64,000 bases of DNA from assembly GCF_000315915.1 (NCBI RefSeq), contig NC_020185.1, positions 1,674,001 through 1,738,000 of the forward strand, given 5' to 3'. Numbering within the stretch: the stretch's first letter is position 1; each line of letters opens with the position of its first letter. A program made the translations under genes and the position numbers. Source of the DNA: Henningerozyma blattae CBS 6284. Its lineage: Eukaryota > Ascomycota > Saccharomycetes > Saccharomycetales > Saccharomycetaceae. Below the pieces are notes generated by a model. It saw nothing but the letters and a program-made list of their open reading frames with translations. It was not told the DNA's origin and made no database searches. This document shows positions 30,324 through 42,046 of this stretch, one piece after another.

Positions 30324-32903
30324 ATGGGTAATTCATCATCTAAACCTCCAAAATCTTCACCAACTTCCTCATCTAACACTACTAGATCAAAGCCAATGAA
30401 GACAAGTTCGTCATCAACAGCAGCTTCTTCAAATTCTAAACGAAATGGTAATCGTTCATCTACACAGTTGGAATCAAGATCTCGACCGCAATTAGAATCT
30501 TCAAATTCATTTTCTTCTAATAACATTCAAACTATTAATGGTGATAACAGTAACTACAGTAACAATACTAATAATATCAATACTTACAATAGCAATAATT
30601 CCAATAATAATGACTTACCCAATTTGTCTAAAATTGATTCTAGGCATACTACTAGATCACAGAAATCTCTAAGGTCCAGGGGTTCTCATTCATCTTTGAC
30701 CAAAATGAGTTCAAATAATTCTGTGGAACAAGAAACAAATCAATTTTATAGAAGCGGTTCAACCGCTAATAACAATAGCAGTGGTAACCAAATTGCAAGT
30801 ACCAATTCAAATTCAAATAATAATAGCAGAAGTTATCTAAGTGTTCCATCTGAAACTTACTCAAAATCAACTCCCACAACCCCAAGTGGTAAGGAATTTC
30901 GTGATGATGATAGTAATTATAATTCTTCATTACAAACTAGGCCAGGTTCATTACATCAGAGGCATCATTCGATGGGAAATTTAAATACAATTGATGACAA
31001 GTCTACAAATTCTATGAGAAGGTCAAGTTTTAATACAAACTCAGATTTACCACCTTCCATGATTAAAATGGAACCAAAATCTCCAATTTTACAAAATAAC
31101 TCAAATATTTATTCCTCCCCATCAAATGCAAATTCAATGACTTACTATGAAAGTGCCCTAACAGATGATGAAGATGATAAGCATGCAAATAATATAAGTA
31201 ATAATAATATCCCCGCATCGAATAATAATGATAATGAAATTATGACTTCATCAAGACGCACTAATAGCAGTAATAATGGCAGCTTAGATATAAGAAGATC
31301 CTCAAAGCAATCAAGTAGAACTAGCTCATTCACCTCTATTTCCAAGATAAATAGTAAAAGAAAATCTTTTGAAAGCTCGAATGATAACTCGAATTCTGCA
31401 TCTAATATAAATTTTCCAAATTCAAGTAGCACGCATCATCAGCCAATGATTAGATCTAACTCTCATGCATCATCTGTTCATAGTAGGAGGTCTTCAATGG
31501 GTTCAAATGGTGGAACTGCTTATAGCACCCCATTAAATTCGCCTGCTGTTAAGAATAATAGTATAACTAATTCTAGTGATTATTTTAGTTATCATTCTGA
31601 ACCATCTGATGCGAATAATCTAGCAGGAACCAATTTTAATGTTAATGATATGAATGTTGATAATAATAATAAAATAAACTCTAATACTATAAGCTCCAGT
31701 CAAAATAATGGGGATTTAATAATAAATAATAATTTTAGTTCACAATTTAATAATGTCACTAATTATAATAATAATAATACTAATAATGATCCTAATAACA
31801 ATAACCTCAACCAAATGATAACAATGGCAGATGGATCGATACGAAATTTAGACCCTACTTATAATAACGGTGGTTCAAGACAAACCTTGGATGCCAATAA
31901 TCAAGGTCAAATTAAAAAGAAGAAGCCAATAAAGCCAATAGATATTGATTTAACAATTCAAAAATTACTAGATGCAGGTTATGCTGCTAAAAAAACTAAG
32001 AACGTTTGTTTAAAAAATTCCGAAATTGCACAGATTTGCCACTTAGTAAGAGAGATATTCTTATCTCAGCCTTCATTACTAGAATTATCTTCTCCGGTTA
32101 AAATTGTTGGTGATGTGCATGGTCAATATGGTGATCTTTTAAGATTATTCACAAAGTGTGGGTTCCCTCCAGCTGCAAATTATTTATTCCTTGGTGATTA
32201 TGTTGACAGAGGCAAGCAATCTCTGGAAACTATATTATTACTATTTTGTTACAAGATAAAATATCCTGAAAACTTCTTCTTACTAAGGGGGAATCACGAA
32301 TGTGCCAATGTTACTAGAGTTTATGGATTTTACGATGAATGCAAACGTAGGTGCAATATCAAAACTTGGAAAGTTTTTATTGATACTTTCAATACACTTC
32401 CATTGGCAGCTATTGTTGCAGGCAAGATCTTCTGTGTACATGGTGGTTTATCGCCTATTTTAAATTCGATGGATGAAATTAGGCATGTTTCACGGCCGAC
32501 AGATGTCCCAGATTTTGGATTGATTAATGATTTATTATGGTCGGATCCTACTGACTCTCCGAATGAATGGGAAGATAATGAAAGAGGTGTTAGTTATTGT
32601 TATAACAAAGTTGCTATTAATAAATTTTTAAATCGATTCGGCTTTGATTTGGTTTGTAGAGCACATATGGTTGTTGAGGATGGTTATGAGTTTTTTAATG
32701 ATAGAAGTTTAGTAACTGTATTTTCAGCACCGAATTATTGTGGTGAATTTGATAATTGGGGTGCTGTAATGAGTGTCAGTGAAGGCTTGCTATGTTCTTT
32801 TGAATTATTGGATCCATTAGACAGTGCTGCTTTAAAGCAGGTTATGAAGAAAGGTAGGCAGGAACGTAAGATAGCAAATAAGCAAAATCAATCTACAGCA
32901 TAA
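30324..32903 (+). CDS. PPZ1: Ser/Thr protein phosphatase PPZ type
   Basis: This fungal PP1-related phosphatase controls cation homeostasis and cell integrity and is inhibited by Hal3/Vhs3. The N-terminal half (residues 1 to about 535) is a disordered Ser/Asn-rich extension that starts MGNSSSK, a myristoylation signal at Gly2. It keeps short conserved motifs ([38 protein letters not shown]). The catalytic domain (about 540-845) has GDVHG (about 595), GDYVDRG (about 624), GNHE (about 656) and HGGLSP. The gene is ancestral to or equivalent to PPZ1/PPZ2, which are WGD duplicates in S. cerevisiae, and the PPZ1 symbol is nominal. Length is 859 aa against 692 and 710. Confidence 0.95.
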   Translation: MGNSSSKPPKSSPTSSSNTTRSKPMKTSSSSTAASSNSKRNGNRSSTQLESRSRPQLESSNSFSSNNIQTINGDNSNYSNNTNNINTYNSNNSNNNDLPNLSKIDSRHTTRSQKSLRSRGSHSSLTKMSSNNSVEQETNQFYRSGSTANNNSSGNQIASTNSNSNNNSRSYLSVPSETYSKSTPTTPSGKEFRDDDSNYNSSLQTRPGSLHQRHHSMGNLNTIDDKSTNSMRRSSFNTNSDLPPSMIKMEPKSPILQNNSNIYSSPSNANSMTYYESALTDDEDDKHANNISNNNIPASNNNDNEIMTSSRRTNSSNNGSLDIRRSSKQSSRTSSFTSISKINSKRKSFESSNDNSNSASNINFPNSSSTHHQPMIRSNSHASSVHSRRSSMGSNGGTAYSTPLNSPAVKNNSITNSSDYFSYHSEPSDANNLAGTNFNVNDMNVDNNNKINSNTISSSQNNGDLIINNNFSSQFNNVTNYNNNNTNNDPNNNNLNQMITMADGSIRNLDPTYNNGGSRQTLDANNQGQIKKKKPIKPIDIDLTIQKLLDAGYAAKKTKNVCLKNSEIAQICHLVREIFLSQPSLLELSSPVKIVGDVHGQYGDLLRLFTKCGFPPAANYLFLGDYVDRGKQSLETILLLFCYKIKYPENFFLLRGNHECANVTRVYGFYDECKRRCNIKTWKVFIDTFNTLPLAAIVAGKIFCVHGGLSPILNSMDEIRHVSRPTDVPDFGLINDLLWSDPTDSPNEWEDNERGVSYCYNKVAINKFLNRFGFDLVCRAHMVVEDGYEFFNDRSLVTVFSAPNYCGEFDNWGAVMSVSEGLLCSFELLDPLDSAALKQVMKKGRQERKIANKQNQSTA

Positions 32904-33541
32904 GTTAAATAACTACTAAAAAAAAGATAAGAGACATGTAAGCATGTCAATTAAAGATGTAGCCTTAATATATTAGGAACGGTTTAATACTCGTGATTGT
33001 CAATCAAGTGTGTGTTCGGGGTTATTTTCTTCATTTTTTTTAATAATCTTAATCCTAAAAGTCATTGAACTTTAGTTTCTGTCCATTTGAGATCTTTCAT
33101 TTTCGAATTTGATATGAACCTACAATCATCAACAAACAGATACTGCATATGAATTATACTTATATCTATAATTCTAAAAAATAACTACTATATTATTCAC
33201 AAATTATTTTAACTTTAGAATTATTAATTCCTGTATATTATATTTAAGCTTATAATTCAAATTTAGTCTTAAAATTCTTACATCGCGAAATTTTATTTCT
33301 AATTTTTTCTCAGAATTCGTGCGTATTATTATTATATGGTATAAACTAGGTAAAAAAAATAGTACAGACTTTTTATTAAGTTAATATTTATTATTTCTAA
33401 ATACTCTCATTACCAATGTCATTGCATAATTTTTATGAAGAATCTATTCATTTCGAGAAATTTTCAGAAACAGTCTATGTAATTAAAAAAAGGGTATAAA
33501 ACAGACACTTTTCTTAGCATATTTAAGAAAGTTATCAAAGC
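32904..33541. other. Intergenic region PPZ1-GPI19
   Basis: This AT-rich stretch of 638 bp contains the PPZ1 terminator region and GPI19 promoter. No additional ORF, RNA gene or strong factor motif is visible. Confidence 0.5.
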
Positions 33542-33982
33542 ATGCCTAACAAAAGGACTAATGTAAATATGGGTAAATCGTTTAGTAGGGAGTACTTCTA
33601 TTGGTCAATGCATTTTGCAGCCATTACAGTTTTATCTCTGTGTCTAATTTTAACATTTTTGCCCTCAATAGATAAATCTACAAAGGAATCTTTGGGCTTG
33701 GTTAACTTTTGTGCAGATCTATTGCCAAACAGACGTTGGTTATTAGTATTTGAATGTACTGTATTAATGTCAATGATGTTTACTTATATGGGATTGTTAA
33801 TGTATAATGAAGATGTATTGACAAAAAATTTAGATGACATAACTACAATTATTGATAAAGATGGAAATCTGGTTATAACTAATGATACTAAAAAGTTTAT
33901 ACAAGATTTTGCACAGAATGAAACTAGTGGAATTGCAGACTTGCCTATCATGGACGTCTGTCAAATACTATATGCTGATTAA
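33542..33982 (+). CDS. GPI19: GPI-GlcNAc transferase subunit Gpi19 (PIG-P)
   Basis: Gpi19 is a small subunit of the ER complex that makes GlcNAc-PI, the first step of GPI synthesis. The 146-residue protein has two membrane spans (about 22-42 and 67-88), the PIG-P architecture, and a conserved YFYWSMHF start region. In-frame Mets at residues 1 and 10 are both possible starts. The neighbourhood (PPZ then GPI19) matches S. cerevisiae PPZ2-GPI19 and supports the call. Confidence 0.85.
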   Translation: MPNKRTNVNMGKSFSREYFYWSMHFAAITVLSLCLILTFLPSIDKSTKESLGLVNFCADLLPNRRWLLVFECTVLMSMMFTYMGLLMYNEDVLTKNLDDITTIIDKDGNLVITNDTKKFIQDFAQNETSGIADLPIMDVCQILYAD

Positions 33983-34612
33983 AGATATATAATTTTGAAA
34001 TTTGTAAACAACGATTTATTTTGATATATTGATCATTATATAGATTGATACATGCTTAAATAGAATATAGAAAATTTATTTTCTTATACATTTGTTTGTT
34101 TGTTTATTATATAATGAATATGCCGTCTCAGTCTAATATAATAAAATATTACTATTAATTAACAATTGAACATGATAAAAAAGAAATGGTATAATCGTTA
34201 TCGCAAGTTTCTATTTTTATTTGTTTGCATGTGATTATAATTAACAGTCAATTTATTAAAATTAACCGTTAATTGAAGAAATAATTAAATTAGAAAAGGA
34301 GAAATTTAGAAAAAAAACAATTATGCAATTAATATTAAGTGGATCGAAAAAGAGATAATATAGAATATAATGAAGAAAATTTGAGAAAAAAATGATAGTA
34401 GTTAGACAACAATGAATAATGTTTGTAAAAAAAAATGAATTGTCGAAAAGAAAAGAAAAATAAGAAATATGAGTTTAAGGAATTAAAGGCAATTTAATTA
34501 GAAATTATAATGAAGTGAAAAGTAAAAACTCAAATATAAATTTGAGAGGAAAAAATACTAAAGTAATCTGTACAATAATAATTAATCTTATTCAGACCTG
34601 TTTGTGATAGAA
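33983..34612. other. Convergent 3' intergenic region GPI19/PSP2
   Basis: This AT-rich stretch lies between convergent genes and has A-rich runs at 34280-34460. No gene or RNA was recognised. Confidence 0.5.
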
Positions 34613-36394
34613 TTATTCTTGTGAAAAATGGGTCGTTCGACTACTAGTATGGTAGTTGCCACGATAGTTAGATGTAGAATTATTATTGTATTTAGATCTA
34701 TAGCCACCTCTATTGCTACCATGATGGTTAGAATTGTTGTGATATGATCTTTTATTATCGTGCAAAAAAGTGCTTACCGGTTTAAATAGCAAAGATTGTT
34801 CATCTGTTTGTTGAGTTTCAGTTTGATTTTCAATATCATCACTTCCATTACCTCCATATTCTGATTTTTTATAGGAACTTCTTCCTCCATGTTGTTTATA
34901 ATTATTATTAGTGCCGCTAATACTATTATATTTGGAACGATATGGTCTATGATTGTAATTAGAGCCACCTCTACTTGTATTATTATACGATTTATAGCCT
35001 CCTCTGTAGTTATTAGTATTATTATAGCTATTATGTGAATGGTTATTTCCATAAGAGTTATTGGAATACCTATCATAATGGCCATTGTTATTAGCATTTG
35101 GATTTGAATATCTAATTGGGGATCTAGTATGAGAATAATTATTACCATTTTCTTTTGAGATATTATTGTTGTTGTCGGTAATATTTATGTCATTTATATC
35201 ATCAATCTCTTCGTTAATATTATCATGAATAATGGGTGATTTCAACAGAAGCGATCTATCAAAACTATTATTTGCATTATTACTATTGGTATGTGTCAAA
35301 TTTATATATTGATTATTTGGGGTAGTCATTGGAGATGCGGAGGGTGTTTTTTTAGCATCATCTGCTCTCCTAGCTACTTGTGAATAAGATACCATTCTTG
35401 GAGTCTGTGGAGATAACGTCAAATTTTCATTTTGGAGTTTTGGAGAAGTAGTAGTATTTAGTTCAGTTTTATTAGTCTTTTGTTGCGTTGAAGTTGTAGT
35501 ATTATTATTAGTCTTGTCATTAACATTTATTGATGATAATTTTTGATCTCTTTTCAATACTTTAATTTTTTCTTTAGGATGAGGATTAGTTTGATTTGGA
35601 GTTTCTTTTCCAATTGCTAAAGAGCCTTCTGATAATTTTCTCAGTACTGCAGTATCTTCTACATGGAAATTTGAGATTTTATTTTCAATATCTAACATTT
35701 TAGATTGAGTATCTACTGGTTTAGCTGAGCCAAATGGGTTTGGCTTAGGTTTAGGAGGTATATAGGATTTTGAAGGGTTATCCCTTGGATCTTTTGAAAT
35801 TAAATCAGTTAAAATTTGCTGTTTTTTTAAATAGTTTTGAAAATCAGTAAATTCTGCAGGCTCAACTTTAATCTTATACAACTCTAATAACGGAATTTTC
35901 CAAAACCTCAAAATTTTATCAGCATCGTGAAGATTCATAACTTCTACAAATGAAACTTTTGCTGTTCTCTTAAAATTTTGATCGAAAATTGAACCATTTT
36001 TAAGTATTGAAATTGATGGATATTTTTCTAATTCCCAATATAATTTATATTTAACTAATCTTGTCTGTTTGGCATTAAATAAATCTTCAATATCGAAATC
36101 CGAAAATTTTGGAGGTAAGTTTGAGAATTTAATCATATATGGGGGTCCTTCAATAATGATTGGTTCATCCTTTGAAGTATCGTGAGGAGGGGGTTGAACA
36201 GTTTTGGTTGGCCTTATTGGTTCTTTCTTTGTTGATATTTCATTTTCAACACTTTTTTCTATTTTAGGCTTATTTGAGATAGTATTATTCAATGGGTTTT
36301 CATTAATAGCATCTATATTAATATCATCTTCATTCCAAACAGATTCACCCAGTGTATCATTCTCGAGGAATTCCTCAAGAGACATTTGTTTCAT
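34613..36394 (-). CDS. PSP2: RGG/Asn-rich RNA-binding protein Psp2
   Basis: Psp2 is a P-body-associated, RGG-motif protein that binds eIF4G/eIF4E and promotes translation of autophagy factors in S. cerevisiae. The N-terminus MSLEEFLENDTLGESVWNEDDIN (starting at residue 4) is the conserved Psp2 start. An RRM-like segment (about 85-170, PPYMIKFSNLPPKFSDFDIEDLF) follows. The C-terminal third is Asn/Tyr/Arg/Gly-rich with RGG or RGGY motifs (about 480-590). Length is 593 residues. The real start may lie in a tiny upstream exon (see 36418-36839). Confidence 0.85.
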   Translation of the reverse strand: MKQMSLEEFLENDTLGESVWNEDDINIDAINENPLNNTISNKPKIEKSVENEISTKKEPIRPTKTVQPPPHDTSKDEPIIIEGPPYMIKFSNLPPKFSDFDIEDLFNAKQTRLVKYKLYWELEKYPSISILKNGSIFDQNFKRTAKVSFVEVMNLHDADKILRFWKIPLLELYKIKVEPAEFTDFQNYLKKQQILTDLISKDPRDNPSKSYIPPKPKPNPFGSAKPVDTQSKMLDIENKISNFHVEDTAVLRKLSEGSLAIGKETPNQTNPHPKEKIKVLKRDQKLSSINVNDKTNNNTTTSTQQKTNKTELNTTTSPKLQNENLTLSPQTPRMVSYSQVARRADDAKKTPSASPMTTPNNQYINLTHTNSNNANNSFDRSLLLKSPIIHDNINEEIDDINDINITDNNNNISKENGNNYSHTRSPIRYSNPNANNNGHYDRYSNNSYGNNHSHNSYNNTNNYRGGYKSYNNTSRGGSNYNHRPYRSKYNSISGTNNNYKQHGGRSSYKKSEYGGNGSDDIENQTETQQTDEQSLLFKPVSTFLHDNKRSYHNNSNHHGSNRGGYRSKYNNNSTSNYRGNYHTSSRTTHFSQE

Positions 36395-36417
36395 CGTACC
36401 ATTTGTCTTACTTTTAT

Positions 36418-36839
36418 CTGAATAAATTTTAATACTCTCAAAGCAGCCGTAATATAATAATAAATTATTTCCTACTCAAATAATAAAATACAGGGTGTTT
36501 GATAGCATATAATGATCCTATGTTTTAATTGAAATAATAGAAAATAATAAATTGTATATTATATTATGTTGCAATAAGATTTAAAAAAAGAAAAAAAAAT
36601 TTAACGTTAGTAAAAATATTTCTCAAACTGATGTAATAATTACATATCTTGATTATTGTTTTAAGTTGGCTGTTTTTTGTATTTTTGGAAATAGATATGA
36701 TTAAAAATTTGCAAATAAAAGAAGTGCTAAAATTCTTGTATTAATTTAAAAAATAACTTAAAAATAAAAACAAACCAAAACAAAACAACAAACTAGTGAG
36801 TTGAGGACTGGTAGGAGATAACAGTTTTCTCATACATAC
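36418..36839 (-). other. Candidate PSP2 intron after a 4-nt first exon
   Basis: On the minus strand ATGA (36843-36840) is followed by the perfect 5' splice site GTATGT (36839-36834). A CAG acceptor at 36420-36418 joins in frame to the PSP2 ORF, giving codons Asn-Lys-Ser-Lys-Thr-Asn-Gly-Thr before the ORF's Met. TACTAAC lies at 36612-36606. From memory, S. cerevisiae PSP2 also has a minute first exon. Against it: branch point to acceptor is about 190 nt, with other AGs between. Confidence 0.4.
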
Positions 36840-36843
36840 TCAT

Positions 36844-39800
36844 AACTGTTAGTCAGTGCTCTTGTCGTTTGGTTTCACAAAGGTTCACGTATGTGTGAGT
36901 ATTTCAGAGTTAATCCCAACTTTAAACCTTTTTAATTTACTCCACGAATGTATTTTATTTTGTTTTAGCCTTTTAAAGATAGCTCGCCAAATCAAATTTC
37001 AAAATTCAAAATTCGTTCTCAAATTTCAAAAACATTTCGTGACAGTCCCGGCACGTGGCGCGCGTCAGCAAATACGTGCCACAAATGTTTTTATGCAATT
37101 AAATATCAAGAACAAAGATATGGTGGAACGAAGTGTTCAAAGCATAATACGAGTTCAAAAAACAGGATGCTGCTTTATAATAACATTGAAGGTTGTGGCT
37201 AATCAACAATACGAATTATATTCAGTTATAGAACTCTGAATCATGTGAATTATCCCAAAATAGTATTTCTATAAGAAGCTATATTCGTTTACTCTTCCTA
37301 AGTTTACATGACAAGATGCATATTTATTAAGTGAGTACAAAATAGGTAAAAGAGGACAAGCGGAGAATTATATATATTTGAAATCAGTGTAATAGTGACC
37401 TCGTTCAGAAATCTACAGTATGTTGAAATTTGTCAATCAAATTATACGTATAGGTAAACTATCGTGCAACAAAATACTGTCAAAAATAAAAATTATACTA
37501 CCCAGGTTACTGATGGAGAAGTTTACAAAATAGTGATTAATTGCTGTGTCAGTTAAATGATTTAAAAAGAGCTTATGAGATATAATTTTGATGACGTAAG
37601 CTGTTCTCCATACGGCTGCTCTCAGAATATCCCGCAATCTGATGTTTAAATCCCGACTTGTGGAAGGTACCAGCATTATTCCAAATCTGATAGCTTCTGG
37701 CAGAGGTGTGATAGTAATCGCACAGTGTAATAAACTACTTTGCCGAGTGCTCTTTAATCGAAAAGCAAGATTTTCTACTACTATGACATTTCCTCTTCCT
37801 TCCCCCCTTGTAAATTGAGTTGCCTTAATTCAGTAAAATAATCTCGATACTGTCTGTTATTCAAGTTTGTTTTTTTGGCAACGTCCCTCTCAGATTAAGG
37901 CACGTAATTCGGAGTGCATCACATGGAGGAAGAACTTAAGAACCGTTATTCTTTTTTAAGTCACCTTCCGGCCAATATATATTTTTTTTGAAATATTCTT
38001 AATAGCTTTTTTTGGAAATATAGCCCTACGCGGAATGTCAACTAAAAAAAATCTTAGAATTCATCGTTATTAAAGTTATAAGAATCTGATGATTTAATAC
38101 ATTTTCTTGTTAATAAAACCAATAATATACATTACTAGTCATTCTATTTAACATTGTAATTTAATGAAACTTTATGATTTATTTCTGGGCATTTTTGATG
38201 CTCTTGCAGTAGCCGTGAATGGATTCGGCTAATCTCAACTATCGGGTAATGGAGAACTTGTCTTGAAGCTTTGTGAGGGGGGAAATCTTGGGATAGATGC
38301 TCTTGCTGTACTTATAGAATGCCCTTATAATATTATTACTAGTCATACCTTAGTGTTTGATTTGGTTGTCAAATAAATGTCTTATTTGCCTTTTTTTCAC
38401 TATTTCCTTGCACTTCTAAATAGCTCTCCTTCCTACAATTGATTTTTACTGTTTATCGTTTGATATATTCTGAATTTAAAAATCTAAGATTTTAGTTTTG
38501 GCAATCTACTTATTGAGATACTTTTTACTTTAAGGTACTATCGATAGCTCACCAACATATACTTTGATTTATTTAATTATTAATCTAAAATAAGTTCCAG
38601 ATTAATCGTAGGGTGTTTTTTTTTCTGTTGTCTATATATTTTAACTTCTCTGCCCTTTTTATCTTCTTTTTATTGTCTATAATATTAAAAAGTTTTCTTT
38701 TATTTCGATACGATTTAATCTCTTTTCCCTAATAGGTACCCATACATATATGGTTTTACACTCAATTTACTGTAAATAAAACTAATCTACTGAATAGTAT
38801 TTCTATATTAAATAATATATTTTACCTTTGAATTGAATCTTAATATTTTCCTATCTGGCATGTAAATTTCATATACTTATGAATGTCCTCGATATTTTAC
38901 TTAAGTGGAAAGAAATATGTGGTTCCTAAGAAATTTTTTTCGAATTTCTAGCATGTTTTATCTTATTAGTGTTATTAGTATATCTAGTACCTCAGCAAGT
39001 GCCCAGTATTCGAACAGAGTGAAACTACTTTTATTAAGTTTCTTATCATGATGAGTTTAATAGTGTGATGAACCTAAATTTATTGTCATAGGGTATTCTT
39101 CATTTAGTTTACTTCTTACGATAAATTTCATTAATTCTTTAATCTTTTCTTTTTTTCGTTTTTATATCTCTTTATGAAATATTTTTACAATAAGTTAGTT
39201 CCATACAGATCAAAACAAAATATATCGCACACTACATTTAATTATAGAATCTCCAGTTAGATCTCTCATCAAATATTTATATATAGTATTAGCAATGTAT
39301 GCCCAGATTCATTTCATTGTTTTTTTCTTTCTCTTTTTCTATGTTTGTAGCTTTCTCTTGTTTTCAAAGAGTCATCTTGAAAAACAGTTTTTTTAGACTT
39401 CTTTATTTCTTATGATTAGTTGATATGCATTTCTCATTATTAAATTCGGTATGCATGCATTACTACCATTAATTAAAAAAGTAACTTCACCATTGATTTA
39501 AGCTATTTTCTCAATAAGTATAATATTTTAGTATAAAAAAGATAAAATAAATATTTTATTTCGTTTTTTAGTCCGCCATATAATTCATATTGTTTTTTAC
39601 TTATTTTGAATTCTTAGTTTAGCATCAACAATATATTAATTATAGTTTTTTGTTTCTCCTCCTTTTAGATCTCTATTTTTGCGATATCTCTTCAAATAAG
39701 CAATATATCGAGCAATTACTGATTTCAATAGCGATAGATTTTACATAGAGCACCGCATATTCCTTCCCTATTAGACATCTGTAATAGGATATATCATATG

Positions 39801-39922
39801 CATTAAAAATATAAAAAATAGCATTCAAATACTAAAACACAATTGACTCTATATTTTCGTTTAAATCAATTTACTAACAAATCTATACCTAATCTCTCAA
39901 TTGGATTAATTTTTAAAGGTAG
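36844..39922. other. 3.1-kb region without recognised genes
   Basis: This is long for a yeast intergenic region. A frame of 127 codons at 36856-37239 (+) and one of 79 codons at 37437-37676 (-) look like chance. A Reb1-like CGGGTAA lies at about 38243-38249, and a GC-richer island with CCCGGCACGTGGCGCGCG at about 37046-37063. T-rich runs precede the Zn2Cys6 gene. The last kilobase or so may be its 5' regulatory region. No snoRNA or tRNA was identified by eye. Confidence 0.5.
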
Positions 39923-42046
39923 ATGAAATCAACTGGCTCTTATTCTAAGCATGGTTGTTTAGAATGTAAAAAAGCCCATATAAAATGTGACGAACGTAAA
40001 CCAAAATGTGGTAGATGTTGTAAATTACTTATTGAATGTAGATATGAAGGGAGTATTATATTAAATTCATTTGGTGACAAAATTGTTCCAGTAGCTAATG
40101 AGAATTGCAATAAAATTACAAAAGAAAGAAGTACTAATAATAACAATCAATATGGTGCCAATGAGGACAAAAATAGTAATAAGGAAGTCAATAAGCGTAT
40201 GAAATTTAATTTTGTTGCAGATCGAAAAAAAAAATCCCCCAATAAACCAAAAAAGAATAGTATACTAGTTAATCCTTCTTTAAAATTTCAAAGAAAGTTT
40301 ACGTTGGGGCCCTATAAAGTTCCTCAAACCTCACAATTAAAAGCTAATATGACACCTGATGTATTAAAGAAAGAGCGTCTTATACCTATTGAAATTAAAG
40401 AAAATACTGCGACTTATCTTTCTAGCAATCATAACGAAGAGTGTAAGATTTGTGTAAGGAATTCAGCTAAAAAGAAGAAAAAGGATGCAACTCTTCAACC
40501 CAATGATTCATCAGATTCTTTAAATGACAACGATATAATATCATATATAACAGACCATAATAAACCCATATTTGACAAAACAGACAAAGTAAATGAGGAA
40601 AGTTGGCAAAATGAGCGGTCTAGAAAAAATATACGAATAACATCAGAAGAGTACGATGGGTCTGGACCATCCCACCTTGGTTGCAAAAAATTTAGCATAA
40701 AATCATGTATACCTAAGACAGATATGTCATTATTAACAATGTTAAGCTTTGATCCATTAATACCTGAAATTCCAAAATTGGCATCTATATCAAAGTTTCT
40801 ACCACCACGTAGACTTTCAAAAATTCTAATGCATGATCCACTGTCAAAAATATCATCTGAAGTTATTGATATTTTTGCACCAGAGATAATGAATGTGTGT
40901 TATTCAGTCCTAGTAACATTTCTCTATCAGTATGCATCATTAATCTCTTTAGAGTACCGACTAATTTTTTTAGAAGAAACTATTATTTCACAGCCATATT
41001 GTACCATAGTCTATTTTGCCTCAAGTATAGTTAAAATGACTTATAATTTCGAAAATAATCAATTAGGAAATATTTGGAACATTCATATAAGGTTACCTAG
41101 CTTAAAGTGCGCTCTTCAAAATATGGAAGTTTCTGAGATAAGTTCAAAATCAGAGAAATGTATTATTGATTTTTTTGGTTTATCATATTTATGTGGTTAT
41201 GTAAGCAATAGTTCCTTGTATTCATTGATTGAATTAACTAGAAACTCAGGATTAATGAGTGGATGGTATTCAATATTATTTTCATTATATGGTGTTCGAA
41301 GTATGTTTTTAAACAATGAATTATCATTTTTAGAAAACTATGAAGAAATTCGTCCAATTATTCAATCATTTTATGGTAAGACAAAGAATATGGAAAATAA
41401 GAGTAATACGCTAACTAAATATGGAATCCATGGGTTTGTCCTATGTGTCTTTGAAATATTGGAAGAGGCTCATTTATTAAGTAAGGAAAGTATTTTAGCT
41501 CTGGGTGATGATTTGATGATTTACAAATTGTCTAATATATCTATTAAGCTAGAGAAAAGCTTAAAGAGGTCGGGAGAAAATTTGATAAAGAAAGTAGAAG
41601 CAATTAAAGAAACGATATTTGACGTAAATAATACCAGCAAAATAATAAATAATAATAATTCAGAGAAAAATATATTTGAGCAAGAAACAATGCTCTGCTA
41701 CTTATCATTAAAATCCTATATTTCTTATTTTTATCTGAATTGTAATAAAGAGGAAATTATGAAATATTTAAGGGAAATGTTGGCATTATGTGACAATTTT
41801 TCTGATGTAACATTACCAATGGGCGTAATATTTTTCTGGTGTGTTTATATGGGAGCACAAATATGTAAAACATCTGATGAACTCGATATGTATAGATCGT
41901 TTTTAAAACTATTACAAATCCATGAGATAGCAAAACCTTCAACTACTGTGCATAAAGCAATAAATCAGCTAACCTCATTCGATACAGCAATGTATAAAGA
42001 CTTGCAGGTACATAATAAAGAAGAGGATATTAAACGTGTTAGTTAA
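39923..42046 (+). CDS. Zn2Cys6 fungal transcription factor
   Basis: The N-terminus carries a complete binuclear zinc cluster: C12-X2-C15-X6-C22-X6-C29-X2-C32-X6-C39, with KCDERKPKCGRC. A Lys/Asn-rich disordered linker runs to about residue 265. The rest resembles a fungal-specific regulatory domain (helical, with SLEYRLIFLEETIISQPYC around residue 340). The total is 707 residues. I cannot assign it to a particular S. cerevisiae regulator. The cluster resembles the Lys14/Uga3-like group only in general terms. A long upstream gap suggests complex regulation. Confidence 0.88.
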   Translation: MKSTGSYSKHGCLECKKAHIKCDERKPKCGRCCKLLIECRYEGSIILNSFGDKIVPVANENCNKITKERSTNNNNQYGANEDKNSNKEVNKRMKFNFVADRKKKSPNKPKKNSILVNPSLKFQRKFTLGPYKVPQTSQLKANMTPDVLKKERLIPIEIKENTATYLSSNHNEECKICVRNSAKKKKKDATLQPNDSSDSLNDNDIISYITDHNKPIFDKTDKVNEESWQNERSRKNIRITSEEYDGSGPSHLGCKKFSIKSCIPKTDMSLLTMLSFDPLIPEIPKLASISKFLPPRRLSKILMHDPLSKISSEVIDIFAPEIMNVCYSVLVTFLYQYASLISLEYRLIFLEETIISQPYCTIVYFASSIVKMTYNFENNQLGNIWNIHIRLPSLKCALQNMEVSEISSKSEKCIIDFFGLSYLCGYVSNSSLYSLIELTRNSGLMSGWYSILFSLYGVRSMFLNNELSFLENYEEIRPIIQSFYGKTKNMENKSNTLTKYGIHGFVLCVFEILEEAHLLSKESILALGDDLMIYKLSNISIKLEKSLKRSGENLIKKVEAIKETIFDVNNTSKIINNNNSEKNIFEQETMLCYLSLKSYISYFYLNCNKEEIMKYLREMLALCDNFSDVTLPMGVIFFWCVYMGAQICKTSDELDMYRSFLKLLQIHEIAKPSTTVHKAINQLTSFDTAMYKDLQVHNKEEDIKRVS

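Noticed and set aside
36856..37239. Plus-strand frame of 127 codons upstream of PSP2
   Set aside because: Composition and lack of any motif look like chance, and it overlaps the likely PSP2 5' region.
38081..39080. C/D-box snoRNA candidates around TGATGA motifs
   Set aside because: No paired D box (CTGA) with terminal stem was found at suitable distance.
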